Shown: positions 26,899 to 36,174, counted from the first letter of the stretch. The stretch: DNA of 64,000 nt from Demequina sediminicola (GCF_000975055.1 NZ_BBRB01000001.1:503751-567750), one strand, 5' to 3'. Numbers and translations are program-made. The notes: a model not told the origin generated them from the sequence alone.

Positions 26899-29211
26899 TT
26901 ACTTATCCCCGCCCGAAACGTAGCGGGCCCACTCCTCACGATCCGTCCGATACTCAGCCGCGGCGTTACCCGCATGGCTCCTCAAGTGAGCATCGATTGC
27001 GCTCGCATCCGGAGTGCCGTCAGTCTCCAGGTACTCGGTTCCCAGCCACTTCGTGAAGTCGCCTCCGTACGACGCCATCAAGGCCTCGTGGCCTGTTCTC
27101 GAGTGAGTCTCGTGGGCGGTGTCTGCATGTGCCCGCTCGGTCGCCTCTGCCTCACCGGTTACCCAAGCATCCCCCACAATGTCAAAGAGGTATTCCGAAG
27201 CGGTGCCAATCGCAACCCCGGCACCTGTGGTCACAGGGATTTTCTTGAGGGTGTGGTCAACGGCAACATCGGTCAGGAATCGTGCGGTCCCGAGTACATT
27301 TGACTTTGCCGCATCGTCCTCACGCCCGTCAAGCATCTGTAGGCCATCGATAGTGCCGTCAGTAAAGGCAGCGATGTCGTAGACATAATCCAATGCCACT
27401 TCTGGATTGATCTCGCCTGCGTCAACCAGAGTTGCCAGCTCTTCACTGAACGTGGCAGCAAACGCCCCAAGCTGCGGCTCCGCACCGTCGGTTGAGAGCC
27501 GCGAAACCACCTGCGTCAACGTTTCTGATGGTACGTCCATGTGTGGCAACACGATGTCATCTTGCCCGAAGATCTGAATGTAGCCATTTTGCTTGATGCC
27601 CGCACCATCAACGGTTGCAATTGTCGATACCGAGAACTGCACGCTCTGTTGTTCGATAGTCTGCACAATTGCACTAGAAGCCTCGTCTGACACCACCCCG
27701 CGATCCCAACCGCCACCCAGGGGACCGCCAAATGCAATCTGCTCAAACGCGCGACCCAGAACGTCCGTCTGCTGAGCAATGACCTCCATCTGTGTAGCAG
27801 AGACATCAGTCAGGTCGAAGTCCTCGTGGGCTATGCCACCTTCGGCCCGCTGCATCCCAGCCAGTAACTGCGCGGGCGCTCCATAGCCGTCCAGCCACCA
27901 GTCGCGATCGCCGTACCAAAAGGCGATCCGGTCTCCCGGATCCTCAAACGGTTGAGCCATACCTTCACGCTCCAGTAGGTGGTCTCCGGGGGCGGTCAAC
28001 CATGCCAATGCCGAGTCTGGGTAGTCGCTAAGTGAGAGGAACACTTGTCCGGCTAGGTCCGTACTCGCCGCCTGATAGCTACCCTCACGGCTTGCATACC
28101 CACCGAATTTGAACATCGGGTCGCCAATATTGTGCTTACTGGAGCCTGCCCAACCGCCATGCATGCGCTCCAGCAGATCAACCTCGTCGGCCACAGCGAC
28201 CGTGAATTCTTCGCCCTGCAAGGCCCTCACTCTATCTTGGAACAGAAAAGCGACTGTCGATGGACTGATTTGCTCGGAGCGAATCAAGGCGAACAACTCT
28301 TGTGCAAAGTTTCTAGACCTCTGTGTCGACCAGTTTCCGGTTGCTATTGCCAATCCTTCTCGGAGATTCTGCCCGGATGCCACCGTTGCATCTACCAGCT
28401 CGGTACTCGCGCGGCTATCACCGTGCGCCCATACATTGGAGAGGCTAACAAGTGCGAGCGCCAAGGTCTCGCCGTCGACTCCGCCGTTCTCGCGGTAGTA
28501 GCGGTCCCACATCGACTTGTCTTCACCTAGGTCCGCGAGCTCTGATTCAAGCGCGATCACCGCGTCTTCATCGCCTGGATTCTGGACTACCCGCTCGGTC
28601 GCTTGGACGGCCTGTTGCACCTCGATACTGCGGTTCAACACGTCCCAGCCGCGGCCAACGCTCCATGAAGAACCGATGGTTGCGACGGATGCGAAGTTAA
28701 GCCCCCGAATGGTCCTGGTGCTTTCTAGTGCCGCGGTGAATGTTGCATCGACGTCATGCCGCTCGGCAAGCAACGCTTCGAGGCCCGCTTCAATGTTGCG
28801 TTGACCGGACATGATCTCGCTGAGACGGGCTTGGCCGTCCACACTGTTCTGATACTCGAGGGCGGTGTTCTGCCAGTAGTACAAGGCGCGCGCAAGCTCT
28901 GCCTTCTCCGTGTTGAGTTGCGATGCGCGGGAGCGAATGTCCTCGACGGCGGCCACGTACTCGTCCGCCGCGACCTTACGGTCATTGAGTTCACTGATCG
29001 TGGCATCAAGATCTGGTGTTAACGAAAACGCACCTTGCGACCACGCTGACACGGACGTTGCCACTGTCGTTGCTGTTGCGCTACCAGCCGCGGCGAGGAG
29101 TTTGACTCGAAACTCTCCCAGTTCGGCAGCGCATGCCGCGCTTGCTGCACCAAACGCTGTGATGCTGGCCGTGTCGCCGGACCCTGGATTGTGTTGGGTT
29201 GCGTCAGCCAC
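26899..29211 (-). CDS. Large type VII-locus protein (candidate secreted substrate)
   Basis: A 770-residue protein that was not placed in a named family. The first 190 residues are alpha-helical and Ala-rich, with heptad-like stretches (SQLNTEKAELARALYYWQNTALEYQNSV), and lack a signal peptide, as expected of an ESX/LXG-type N-terminus. The middle has alternating helical and hydrophobic parts but no toxin motif that I could identify. The C-terminal 80 residues are soluble and polar (FTKWLGTEYLETDGTPD) and are the part kept in the remnant at 23659. GTG 29211 starts 1 bp after the stop of the Esx-like gene. Codon use has visibly more A/T third positions than the nuo genes. Context suggests a substrate or structural partner of the ATPase at 30106; this is inference. 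Confidence 0.6.
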   Translation of the reverse strand: MADATQHNPGSGDTASITAFGAASAACAAELGEFRVKLLAAAGSATATTVATSVSAWSQGAFSLTPDLDATISELNDRKVAADEYVAAVEDIRSRASQLNTEKAELARALYYWQNTALEYQNSVDGQARLSEIMSGQRNIEAGLEALLAERHDVDATFTAALESTRTIRGLNFASVATIGSSWSVGRGWDVLNRSIEVQQAVQATERVVQNPGDEDAVIALESELADLGEDKSMWDRYYRENGGVDGETLALALVSLSNVWAHGDSRASTELVDATVASGQNLREGLAIATGNWSTQRSRNFAQELFALIRSEQISPSTVAFLFQDRVRALQGEEFTVAVADEVDLLERMHGGWAGSSKHNIGDPMFKFGGYASREGSYQAASTDLAGQVFLSLSDYPDSALAWLTAPGDHLLEREGMAQPFEDPGDRIAFWYGDRDWWLDGYGAPAQLLAGMQRAEGGIAHEDFDLTDVSATQMEVIAQQTDVLGRAFEQIAFGGPLGGGWDRGVVSDEASSAIVQTIEQQSVQFSVSTIATVDGAGIKQNGYIQIFGQDDIVLPHMDVPSETLTQVVSRLSTDGAEPQLGAFAATFSEELATLVDAGEINPEVALDYVYDIAAFTDGTIDGLQMLDGREDDAAKSNVLGTARFLTDVAVDHTLKKIPVTTGAGVAIGTASEYLFDIVGDAWVTGEAEATERAHADTAHETHSRTGHEALMASYGGDFTKWLGTEYLETDGTPDASAIDAHLRSHAGNAAAEYRTDREEWARYVSGGDK

Positions 29212-29212
29212 G

Positions 29213-29521
29213 TCACACCGCCTGATGGCCGTGGTGGGAGCGTGGACCCGCGGCGACTACTTTCGCCTGGGCATCGTCAACGTCCGCAAATGACTCGCCC
29301 ACTTCAGTCAGGCGTTCAGCCCAACTCGTCGCATTGCCCAAAGCACATGCTGTGGCACCTTTGCGCCACCGCTCTGCCTGCGCAATGGCCTCGTCGACGC
29401 CCACACCGCCGGACCCCGTGACGTCGCATGTAGTTGAAGTGTCGAGGCCATTGATGGCGCTCTGAACCTGGCTAGTTACCGTGCCCAGGTCCTTACTGTC
29501 TATTTGAAGTTCGCTGCTCAC
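29213..29521 (-). CDS. Small Esx-like protein of type VII locus
   Basis: A 102-residue, leaderless, mostly helical protein (QIDSKDLGTVTSQVQSAING, then DEAIAQAERWRKGATACALG) of the size and layout of WXG100-type or LXG-associated small proteins. A helix-turn-helix hairpin is plausible around a GTGSGGVGV turn near residue 37. The GTG at 29521 has an AGGGGGG Shine-Dalgarno. It is separated from the WXG100-like gene by a strong terminator-like hairpin and abuts the large gene by 1 bp, so it is probably the chaperone or co-secretion partner of the 770-residue protein. That role is inferred. Confidence 0.55.
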   Translation of the reverse strand: MSSELQIDSKDLGTVTSQVQSAINGLDTSTTCDVTGSGGVGVDEAIAQAERWRKGATACALGNATSWAERLTEVGESFADVDDAQAKVVAAGPRSHHGHQAV

Positions 29522-29598
29522 GAATCTTCCCCCCTGTGCTGTTCAGACAATCCCCATGCCTGAGATGAGATGCACTCTGCCGGTGGCGACCACTGTTG

Positions 29599-29635
29599 AA
29601 AAGGCGCCGCCGGAACCCGAGGTTCCAGCGGCGCC
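29599..29635 (-). terminator. Strong intrinsic terminator/attenuator after WXG100-like gene
   Basis: Arms GGCGCCGCCGGAACC (29603-29617) and GGTTCCAGCGGCGCC (29621-29635) with a 3 nt loop and one mismatch; on the minus strand the hairpin is followed directly by TTTT (29602-29599). It sits 25 bp after the WXG100-like stop and 78 bp before the Esx-like start, inside the operon. Confidence 0.8.
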
Positions 29636-29660
29636 GCGATACATCAGTGATGGCAGGTAA

Positions 29661-29957
29661 TCAGCGCCCGAGCTTCGCAGCAAGCTCCTGGTCCGTGGAC
29701 TCGAGAGTCTGAGCGGCCGTGGTCAGGAACTGAGCCATACCGGTCAGGCCCTGGACAGTCTGCACAGCACCAGTGTTGAACTCCTGGTAAGCGGCATCGA
29801 AAGCACCCGACGCGCTGGTGGTGGTGAAGCCCTGGGCCACCAGGTCCTGCACAAGCTTGCGAAGTGCCTGCAGGTTGGATTCGATCTCTGCCTGGCCCGT
29901 CTTCAAACGAGCAGCGGCGTTGTCCATCTCCTGGTAGGAAACGTTCAAGTTCGACAT
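29661..29957 (-). CDS. WXG100-family protein
   Basis: Small helical-hairpin protein of the Esx/WXG100 class (98 residues) that type VII systems export as dimers. It has two amphipathic helices, about 5-40 (SYQEMDNAAARLKTGQAEIE) and 55-95 (AYQEFNTGAVQTVQGLTGMA), joined by a turn. The canonical Trp-x-Gly is replaced: the turn reads VAQGFTTTSASGAF, a variant seen in actinobacterial members. The ATG at 29957 has a GAGGGGGAA Shine-Dalgarno; the upstream in-frame ATGs are not used because they precede it. It is followed by a strong terminator and lies 148 bp after the ATPase gene. Assignment as WXG100 is firm in fold and context; the export signal YxxxD/E is not obvious at the C-terminus. Confidence 0.8.
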   Translation of the reverse strand: MSNLNVSYQEMDNAAARLKTGQAEIESNLQALRKLVQDLVAQGFTTTSASGAFDAAYQEFNTGAVQTVQGLTGMAQFLTTAAQTLESTDQELAAKLGR

Positions 29958-30105
29958 TATTCCCCCTCTAAAAGTAGTGATTCTTCTCATCGCTTGACGC
30001 ACCCATGCGACAAGTCCTGCTCAATGTATCCGTCTTCGCCCGCAAGTGCAACGGCGGACCCGACCGCCGGTAGCCCTCTTGTGTGCCTTACTCAGACTTG
30101 GGTTG

Positions 30106-33100
30106 TCAACCACGAGGAGGTAACACAGCCCAGTCGGGAAGTCCGCCCCCGTCTGACGCCGATGCCGGCTGGCTTACGTCGGCATCGGCTCCGGGCACTG
30201 AAGCACCACTTCGGCCGGCACCTTCCGTGAGAGGCCCAGCCGTCGAGCCGGGAATGATGCTGGCGTCAAGCGGCATCGGAAGTTGGACGCGCACCACTTT
30301 GCCTCCCCCAACCCACATACCCCGACCCGGAGAGAACTCGGCCGACTTGACGCGGGGGAACGGAGTGCGGAACGCCGTCTCGCCATCAGCGGCATCAGGC
30401 ATCAGCGCTAGTCCACGCCGGCCGTTGCGCAATTCGTTGGTCAGCATGCCAAAGCCGCTGAGTTCCGTGACAGCGGTCTCTGCGACGACCAACAACTGGC
30501 CGCGACGCGCACGCTTGATGAGGTCCACGAGTGAACTCTCGGAGGGCGACTCAGCAAAGTCCGCCACGGATTCAATGACCACCATGACGGGCGGCCCCCC
30601 GGCATTGGCCAAGGCGATGGCGTCCTCCAGGCCGACGAGTTCCCGTGGGTCTGCACCGGTCCCGTCCCACCACGAGTGGGCCAGGAGAGACGATCGCCTT
30701 GCGCTAAGCCCAAAGATTCGGGCGTCTGGCCGCCAGCGACGGAACGATGCGACACTCCACACGAGCGCCGAACTTCGGCCACTTTCGGGTGGCCCAGACA
30801 CAAGAACGGCGCCGGTGCCGTCGACCCCGAACGGCCCCAAATCAACCTCAGAAAGCCCCAGAACGAACTTCTCTCCCAGCCCTGCAGGGAGAGACACCGC
30901 ATCGTACTGGCGGGGAAGTTCGCCCACGGGTGGTGCGGGTGGTCGCCCGGCCGATGCGACTCGGGTAGCTAGGTCGCTGAAGACCGCCGAGACCTCGCGA
31001 GGGTTGGTACGGCCTGCAGGCACGGCAATCTGGAACTCGAGGGAGCCGTGCAATCCGCGACCCACTGGCGAGTCCTCATTCAAGACATCCTTGGGGCTTC
31101 CGAGCGGAGGGTAGCCTTCCGGGTCCGACATTCGTAGCGCGAGGCGCTTCAGAACGCTCGCCAATGCTGCGTTGCCGACACCGACAACACGATCGGCAGT
31201 GACCACCACGTGAACACCGACCGAACGACCTTCTTGCATGACAGCCATGAGGTCGCTGTATGCCTGATTGCGGCCTTGGACGCCGTCGTACTCAGAGCGG
31301 AAGATCGCGAAGTTGTCGACAAGAACAATGATGCGAGGCTCGCCCGTGTTCCCGGTCGCCGCACGGTACTCGCTAATCGAACCTACATCCGCATTGCCGT
31401 ACTTGGACGCACGTTCATCTACCGTCTGTCGCAACATTCTCATCATGCGAAGCACTCGCTCGGAGTCATCACCAGGGACCACGGAACCCACATGCGGCAT
31501 CGACTCAATCATCCGAAGGCCCGAGCCGCCGGATTCAAGCCCATAAACGTACACCGGGTCAGAAGCACACCCAGCCGCGAACGCAATCGCACGAAGAACC
31601 GCGGTACGACCGGAGCCTCCGGCACCGAAGATCGCCATGTTTTGGTCAACGTCTGGCTCGAACTTCAGCACCTCCTGAGCTTGACGTTGCGGCATATCAA
31701 TCAGGCCGAGCGACAGCGACGTGTCAGGACCGCCGACCAACTGCAACTGATCAATCACGTGCGGCAGTTCATCAAGCCAGGGCCGCCGCGGATGAGGCAA
31801 CTTCAGTCCTGCATGCGCTTCCGTAATCCGCGCCACGAGTCGCTCTTGATCGTTGGGGCCCGTGGTGTTGTGGTCACCCTCGTCGCCCTCGGGCCACGGC
31901 TCGGGCAACCCAAAACCAAATGTCGCGAAGTCCACCTGCTTATGAGGGTTGGCTACATCGGAGTGCCCACCTGTGTACGCCGACTGGAACCGCGTCAAAC
32001 GCCCTGGCCCAGCCTTGACGAGACCGCGTCCACGCTGCTCAGGAGGAATCATGGCTGCAGCTTGGTCACCGATCACGTCGGTTGAGTCAGACTCGTCGGC
32101 CATCCGCAATGCAACCCGCAGGTTGGTGTTGGCACGCAAGTTGTCACGAATCACACCAGCAGGCCGCTGGGTGGCCATGATCAAGTGGATGCCCAACGAA
32201 CGCCCTCGCTGCGCGATGTCCACCACACCGTCGACGAAGTCGGGAACCTCACTCACGAGTGCGGCGAACTCATCGATGACAAGGACGAGCGCGGGTGGGC
32301 AATCCGGGTCACCACGCTTCTCAAACTCGAGAATGTCCTTGGCGCCCTTCTCATTGAAAAGGTGCTCCCGGTAATGCAACTCGGACCTCAAACTAATGAG
32401 TGCTCGCCGCACGAGGTGCGGCGACAAGTCCGTCACCAAACCCACACAATGCGGCAACTTGGTGCACTCAGCAAAAGCCGAACCACCCTTGTAGTCCACA
32501 AAAAGAAAGGTCAACCGACGAGAGCTGTACTCCGACGCCAACCCCAGCACCCACGCCTGCAAGAACTCAGACTTTCCCGCACCAGTAGTGCCACCCACCA
32601 GGGCGTGCGGTCCATCCTCACGAAGATCCAAACGGAACGCACCATGCGCGGCCTGACCCACGATGGCGCGCAAGCGCGGCGCATACCCCTGAGGCTTTCC
32701 AGAACCGTCAGGCAACGACCCGTTCTGCACCCAACGATCAGCAACAGACGACGCGTCAGACGCACTATCCGGACCCAAAAGATCCACCAAAGAAATCATG
32801 GACGGCAAGTCCGTCGTGTCTTCCTCGACAGCACCCGCGTCTTCGACCCGAGCCAAACCCAACGCAAAACGGCGCCCCTCATCGACAGAAAGGCCCTCGA
32901 CCTCCATCGGCCCTACCGTCGTGCCCAGCCTCACAAAATGCGCCTCAGGCTCGTCAGTGTCCAACGTCACGTATGTCCGACACGCTGCCGGCAGATTCGC
33001 ACGGTTCTTGACCATCCATATGGGGAAAACGCCAGTACCGACAGCCTTCTCCGACAACTGAATCAGCCGCGCCCGGTCCACCGGAGCATCGTCCGCAATC

Positions 33101-34704
33101 AACACCACCAAAGCCGGCGTAGGCCCCTTGTACCCCGCGGAAGCACCCAGCGACTCCCCAACTTTGGCGCCCGACTTCAGCGCCGACTCGTCCTCGGACA
33201 GCGCACCCAACCGCTGTTCACCGGCACGCTTAGGTTGCCGTGAAGCAACCAGTTCCTCCAACTGAGCCAACACATTCATTGCCCCATGCGGCGTAGCGCC
33301 GATGGCGTTGCCCAGTTGCGCTTCTCCAGTACGCACGTGCGGCATCCATTTGAGAGCTTTCATCTCCTCACCCCAATGGTCGCCCACAATCGCAGCAACA
33401 CCTACATCCGTAGGACCATGAAGGCCCACCAACTGCGCCACCAAGCCCCGCGCGTAGTCGCCAGCAACTGGACCCTCCCCCACAATTCCCAAAGAACCAG
33501 CAGCAGCAAGATCCTCAACAATGGGGACATCCGAGACGTCCTTGTGGCGTTCAACCAGCTCGTCAAACTCCTCCTCGAACTCTTTGATCGCCCGGTCACG
33601 GCCCTGAGGCTCCTTCACCGCCACACGACTCGGTGCCGTGCCAACGCCCAAGCGCAAGAACAAGAACGACCAATGCTCAGGCCGGCGAGTCCACAACGGG
33701 TCACGCAACTCTCGAACCCCGTCCACCACCTCATCCAGGGCGGGCACCTCAGCACGACGAGTCCGGACCTCATCTTCACGGAGCGCCGCGATCCTCACCG
33801 CCAAGCGGTCAAGTTGCTCGCGGAATCGCGCAAGCGCCTCCTTATGGCTGCGCTTGCCTCGCGTCTTGCCCTGCATCCAGTTGCCAAGCATCATCAGCGG
33901 CGACATCGCAATGAAGATCAGCGAGTACGGCGACCTCGTGATCATGTACATCGCAGCACCCGCAACCGCAGGCATGAGGACCATCAGCCAAGGAAATGGC
34001 GGCTTCTCCGGCGGTGCGGGAAGGTCCGCAGACTGCAGCGTCACTGCGCCAAAACGAGTCTCGACACGGGGCGTGCGGGTATAGCGGTGGCGCTGAATCT
34101 CCACGCTCGGAGGCTCAGCGCTCTCCGCCAAATGGAACCACAACGTCGTGTCGCCAATGGTGACAGGACCCGCGTGCGACACATCGGCTCGCGGAACCAT
34201 GGCATCCGTCAACCAGACGCCGTTCGCCGAGTTCAGATCGATAATCTCAATTCGCCCAGGGGCGGCACTGATGCGGGCATGGATCTTCGACACCATCCGG
34301 TCCCGCACCACAAGATCACAGGTCCGGTCACGGCCAATCAGCCTGCGACCGCTATACAGAGACTCCATACGACGGCGCCCATCGGGCTCCAGAATCTCAA
34401 CCTCGCCGACGTAAACACTGGGCACCTGGTCTTGATCGACCACACGAAGCAACACCCCAGAGCACGGCTCGAGGTCCTCAAGAATCTCCTCTGCAGAAAA
34501 CGCCTCAACCTCGTTGCTGTCGAGCGAAGACCGAATCTCCAGCGCAGAGCTCTCCGGCACCAGACCCTCAGCGGCATACTCGCCAGTCGGATCCGTCGCA
34601 ATCAAGGACCGCACCAAATCGGCGACCGTAGCCCCCGGCTCGGCGACCATCTCAATGTCCTGCAGTTCCCCCGCAGGGCGGTGAAGTATCGCGTGCCAAC
34701 GCAT
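30106..34704 (-). CDS. essC: Type VII secretion FtsK/SpoIIIE ATPase with FHA domain
   Basis: Motor ATPase of a type VII secretion system (1532 residues). In order: a beta-rich N-terminal domain (1-90); an FHA domain (about 95-200) with GRRLIGRDRTCDLVVRD and SKIHARI...NSANGVWL; two membrane helices (about 240-280); a linker region; and three FtsK/SpoIIIE domains. D1 has Walker A GGTTGAGKSEFLQ near 700 and Walker B ALVLVIDEFAAL near 808. D2 has GAGGSGRTAVLR near 1028 with VLVDNFA. D3 has GPPESGRSSALV near 1306 with VVIESVADF. D1 looks fully catalytic; the Walker B acids of D2 and D3 are degenerate. Start by the GGGGG Shine-Dalgarno at 34704. No eccB, eccD, eccE or mycP lies nearby, so it resembles the EssC arrangement. 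Confidence 0.93.
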   Translation of the reverse strand: MRWHAILHRPAGELQDIEMVAEPGATVADLVRSLIATDPTGEYAAEGLVPESSALEIRSSLDSNEVEAFSAEEILEDLEPCSGVLLRVVDQDQVPSVYVGEVEILEPDGRRRMESLYSGRRLIGRDRTCDLVVRDRMVSKIHARISAAPGRIEIIDLNSANGVWLTDAMVPRADVSHAGPVTIGDTTLWFHLAESAEPPSVEIQRHRYTRTPRVETRFGAVTLQSADLPAPPEKPPFPWLMVLMPAVAGAAMYMITRSPYSLIFIAMSPLMMLGNWMQGKTRGKRSHKEALARFREQLDRLAVRIAALREDEVRTRRAEVPALDEVVDGVRELRDPLWTRRPEHWSFLFLRLGVGTAPSRVAVKEPQGRDRAIKEFEEEFDELVERHKDVSDVPIVEDLAAAGSLGIVGEGPVAGDYARGLVAQLVGLHGPTDVGVAAIVGDHWGEEMKALKWMPHVRTGEAQLGNAIGATPHGAMNVLAQLEELVASRQPKRAGEQRLGALSEDESALKSGAKVGESLGASAGYKGPTPALVVLIADDAPVDRARLIQLSEKAVGTGVFPIWMVKNRANLPAACRTYVTLDTDEPEAHFVRLGTTVGPMEVEGLSVDEGRRFALGLARVEDAGAVEEDTTDLPSMISLVDLLGPDSASDASSVADRWVQNGSLPDGSGKPQGYAPRLRAIVGQAAHGAFRLDLREDGPHALVGGTTGAGKSEFLQAWVLGLASEYSSRRLTFLFVDYKGGSAFAECTKLPHCVGLVTDLSPHLVRRALISLRSELHYREHLFNEKGAKDILEFEKRGDPDCPPALVLVIDEFAALVSEVPDFVDGVVDIAQRGRSLGIHLIMATQRPAGVIRDNLRANTNLRVALRMADESDSTDVIGDQAAAMIPPEQRGRGLVKAGPGRLTRFQSAYTGGHSDVANPHKQVDFATFGFGLPEPWPEGDEGDHNTTGPNDQERLVARITEAHAGLKLPHPRRPWLDELPHVIDQLQLVGGPDTSLSLGLIDMPQRQAQEVLKFEPDVDQNMAIFGAGGSGRTAVLRAIAFAAGCASDPVYVYGLESGGSGLRMIESMPHVGSVVPGDDSERVLRMMRMLRQTVDERASKYGNADVGSISEYRAATGNTGEPRIIVLVDNFAIFRSEYDGVQGRNQAYSDLMAVMQEGRSVGVHVVVTADRVVGVGNAALASVLKRLALRMSDPEGYPPLGSPKDVLNEDSPVGRGLHGSLEFQIAVPAGRTNPREVSAVFSDLATRVASAGRPPAPPVGELPRQYDAVSLPAGLGEKFVLGLSEVDLGPFGVDGTGAVLVSGPPESGRSSALVWSVASFRRWRPDARIFGLSARRSSLLAHSWWDGTGADPRELVGLEDAIALANAGGPPVMVVIESVADFAESPSESSLVDLIKRARRGQLLVVAETAVTELSGFGMLTNELRNGRRGLALMPDAADGETAFRTPFPRVKSAEFSPGRGMWVGGGKVVRVQLPMPLDASIIPGSTAGPLTEGAGRSGASVPGADADVSQPASASDGGGLPDWAVLPPRG

Positions 34705-34902
34705 AGGTTCCCCCTTCTCAACAGACGTCGCATCCTCAGCAACGAGGGACCGCGAACGCCATCACGCATCTCAGCGGAACCTACCCTACTGAGCGCGAAG
34801 GCACGTAGCACCTCCGCACCCTTCGACTTCAGCCACGATGCGTATGGGAACACCAATTGACTCGTCGATGCCGGGTCGACCATCCCTGCCGCCAGGTCGG
34901 CG

Positions 34903-34908
34903 TAGGGT
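34903..34908 (+). promoter_or_regulatory. -10 box of menF (leaderless)
   Basis: TAGGGT, 6 nt (AAACGG) before the GTG start at 34915. The 210 bp region is shared with the divergent type VII ATPase gene, which instead uses a poly-G Shine-Dalgarno. Confidence 0.45.
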
Positions 34909-34914
34909 AAACGG

Positions 34915-36174
34915 GTGAGTGTTCAGTCCGCCACGCCCGGCCCCCTAACGGTGCGCACTGTCGAAATCGATCGACCCGACGATCTCCTCGGCCTACTGCC
35001 GCCTGGCGGAATGTCATGGGTGCGTCGCGGCGAAGGGTTTGTGGCCTGGGGTGAAGCTGCGCGGATCGACACGTCTGGCGCGCATCGCATTGACGAGGCC
35101 GACGCATGGTGGAGGTCCGTCAGCCGTCACGCTGTCATTCGCGACGATGTGCACGTCCCGGGCACCGGGCTCATCGCGCTGGGCTCGTTTGCTTTCGCGG
35201 ACAGTTCCGCGGCGGGCGGCTCACTCATTGTCCCCCGCTACGTGGTGGGTGTTCAGGGGGACGATGCCTGGCTCACGGTGGTGAGCGAGGACGGCTTGGG
35301 CGAAGTCCCAGACCTCACCCAAGCATCGGCTGGGCGCACGGAACCCGAGCCGATGCCCACAGTCACCATTGACACGGGCGACAAGGAAGCCTGGTCCACG
35401 GCCGTCACGGCCGCAGTGCAGCGCATCGACGCCGGAGTCCTCGACAAGGTTGTACTTGCGCGCGCCGTTGAAGCGAAAGCCGATGCGCCCATCGACGTCC
35501 GTCCTTTGCTTACCCGCCTCGCGGCGGACTACGAACGGTGCTGGACATTCCACGTCGACGGTCTGGTGGGTGCAACGCCGGAGCTGTTGGCCCGCGTCGA
35601 TCACGGCCTCGTCACATCACGAGTCCTCGCCGGAACCATCCGGCCCACAGGGGACGAAACCGCAGACCTGGCCCACGCCGCCGCCCTAGCGCGTTCCTCC
35701 AAAGACCTCGAAGAACACGAATACGCCGTGCAGTCCGTCACCCGCGTACTCACCACGCACTGCGGCTCCGTCAACGTGCCCGAAGCGCCGTCCGTCCTCC
35801 ACCTGCCCAACGTGATGCACCTCGCAACCGACGTGACAGGCGTTCTCAGCCACAACGCTTCGTCACTTGAACTGATCCGCGAACTGCACCCCTCCGCAGC
35901 CGTGTGCGGCACACCCACCCTGACAGCGGCGGGTGTCATCGACGAACTCGAAGGACTCGACCGCGGACGCTACGCCGGGCCGGTGGGGTGGATCAACTCT
36001 GCTGGAGACGGCGAATGGTGCATCGGTTTGCGCTCCGCAGAAATCTCCCAAAATGACCCCAGCCGACTGCGCCTCTTTGCTGGCTGCGGCATCGTCTCGG
36101 CTTCCGAACCTGAGTCCGAGTGGGCAGAGTCTGAAGCAAAGCTAGAGCCGATGCATCGGGCGCTCGGACTGTAG
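34915..36174 (+). CDS. menF: Isochorismate synthase
   Basis: Converts chorismate to isochorismate, the first step of menaquinone synthesis. The chorismate-binding domain occupies the C-terminal 270 residues of 419: RIDAGVLDKVVLARAVE near 180, AGTIRPTGDE near 243 and the metal-binding LHPSAAVCGTP near 325, ending GCGIVSASEPESEW. The ATG-less start uses GTG at 34915, directed by the TAGGGT box. menD and menC lie 3 kb further on the opposite strand. A sibling enzyme such as salicylate synthase is unlikely, given the men genes nearby. Confidence 0.92.
   Translation: MSVQSATPGPLTVRTVEIDRPDDLLGLLPPGGMSWVRRGEGFVAWGEAARIDTSGAHRIDEADAWWRSVSRHAVIRDDVHVPGTGLIALGSFAFADSSAAGGSLIVPRYVVGVQGDDAWLTVVSEDGLGEVPDLTQASAGRTEPEPMPTVTIDTGDKEAWSTAVTAAVQRIDAGVLDKVVLARAVEAKADAPIDVRPLLTRLAADYERCWTFHVDGLVGATPELLARVDHGLVTSRVLAGTIRPTGDETADLAHAAALARSSKDLEEHEYAVQSVTRVLTTHCGSVNVPEAPSVLHLPNVMHLATDVTGVLSHNASSLELIRELHPSAAVCGTPTLTAAGVIDELEGLDRGRYAGPVGWINSAGDGEWCIGLRSAEISQNDPSRLRLFAGCGIVSASEPESEWAESEAKLEPMHRALGL

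Noticed and set aside
26899-29211. Naming the large protein as a specific toxin or DUF6571-type protein
   Set aside because: Context and N-terminal helices suggest a type VII link, but I could not identify catalytic motifs or confirm a family by eye.
33286-34860. 524-codon plus-strand open frame opposite the type VII ATPase
   Set aside because: Very Arg/His/Pro-rich and exactly antisense to a well-supported gene.
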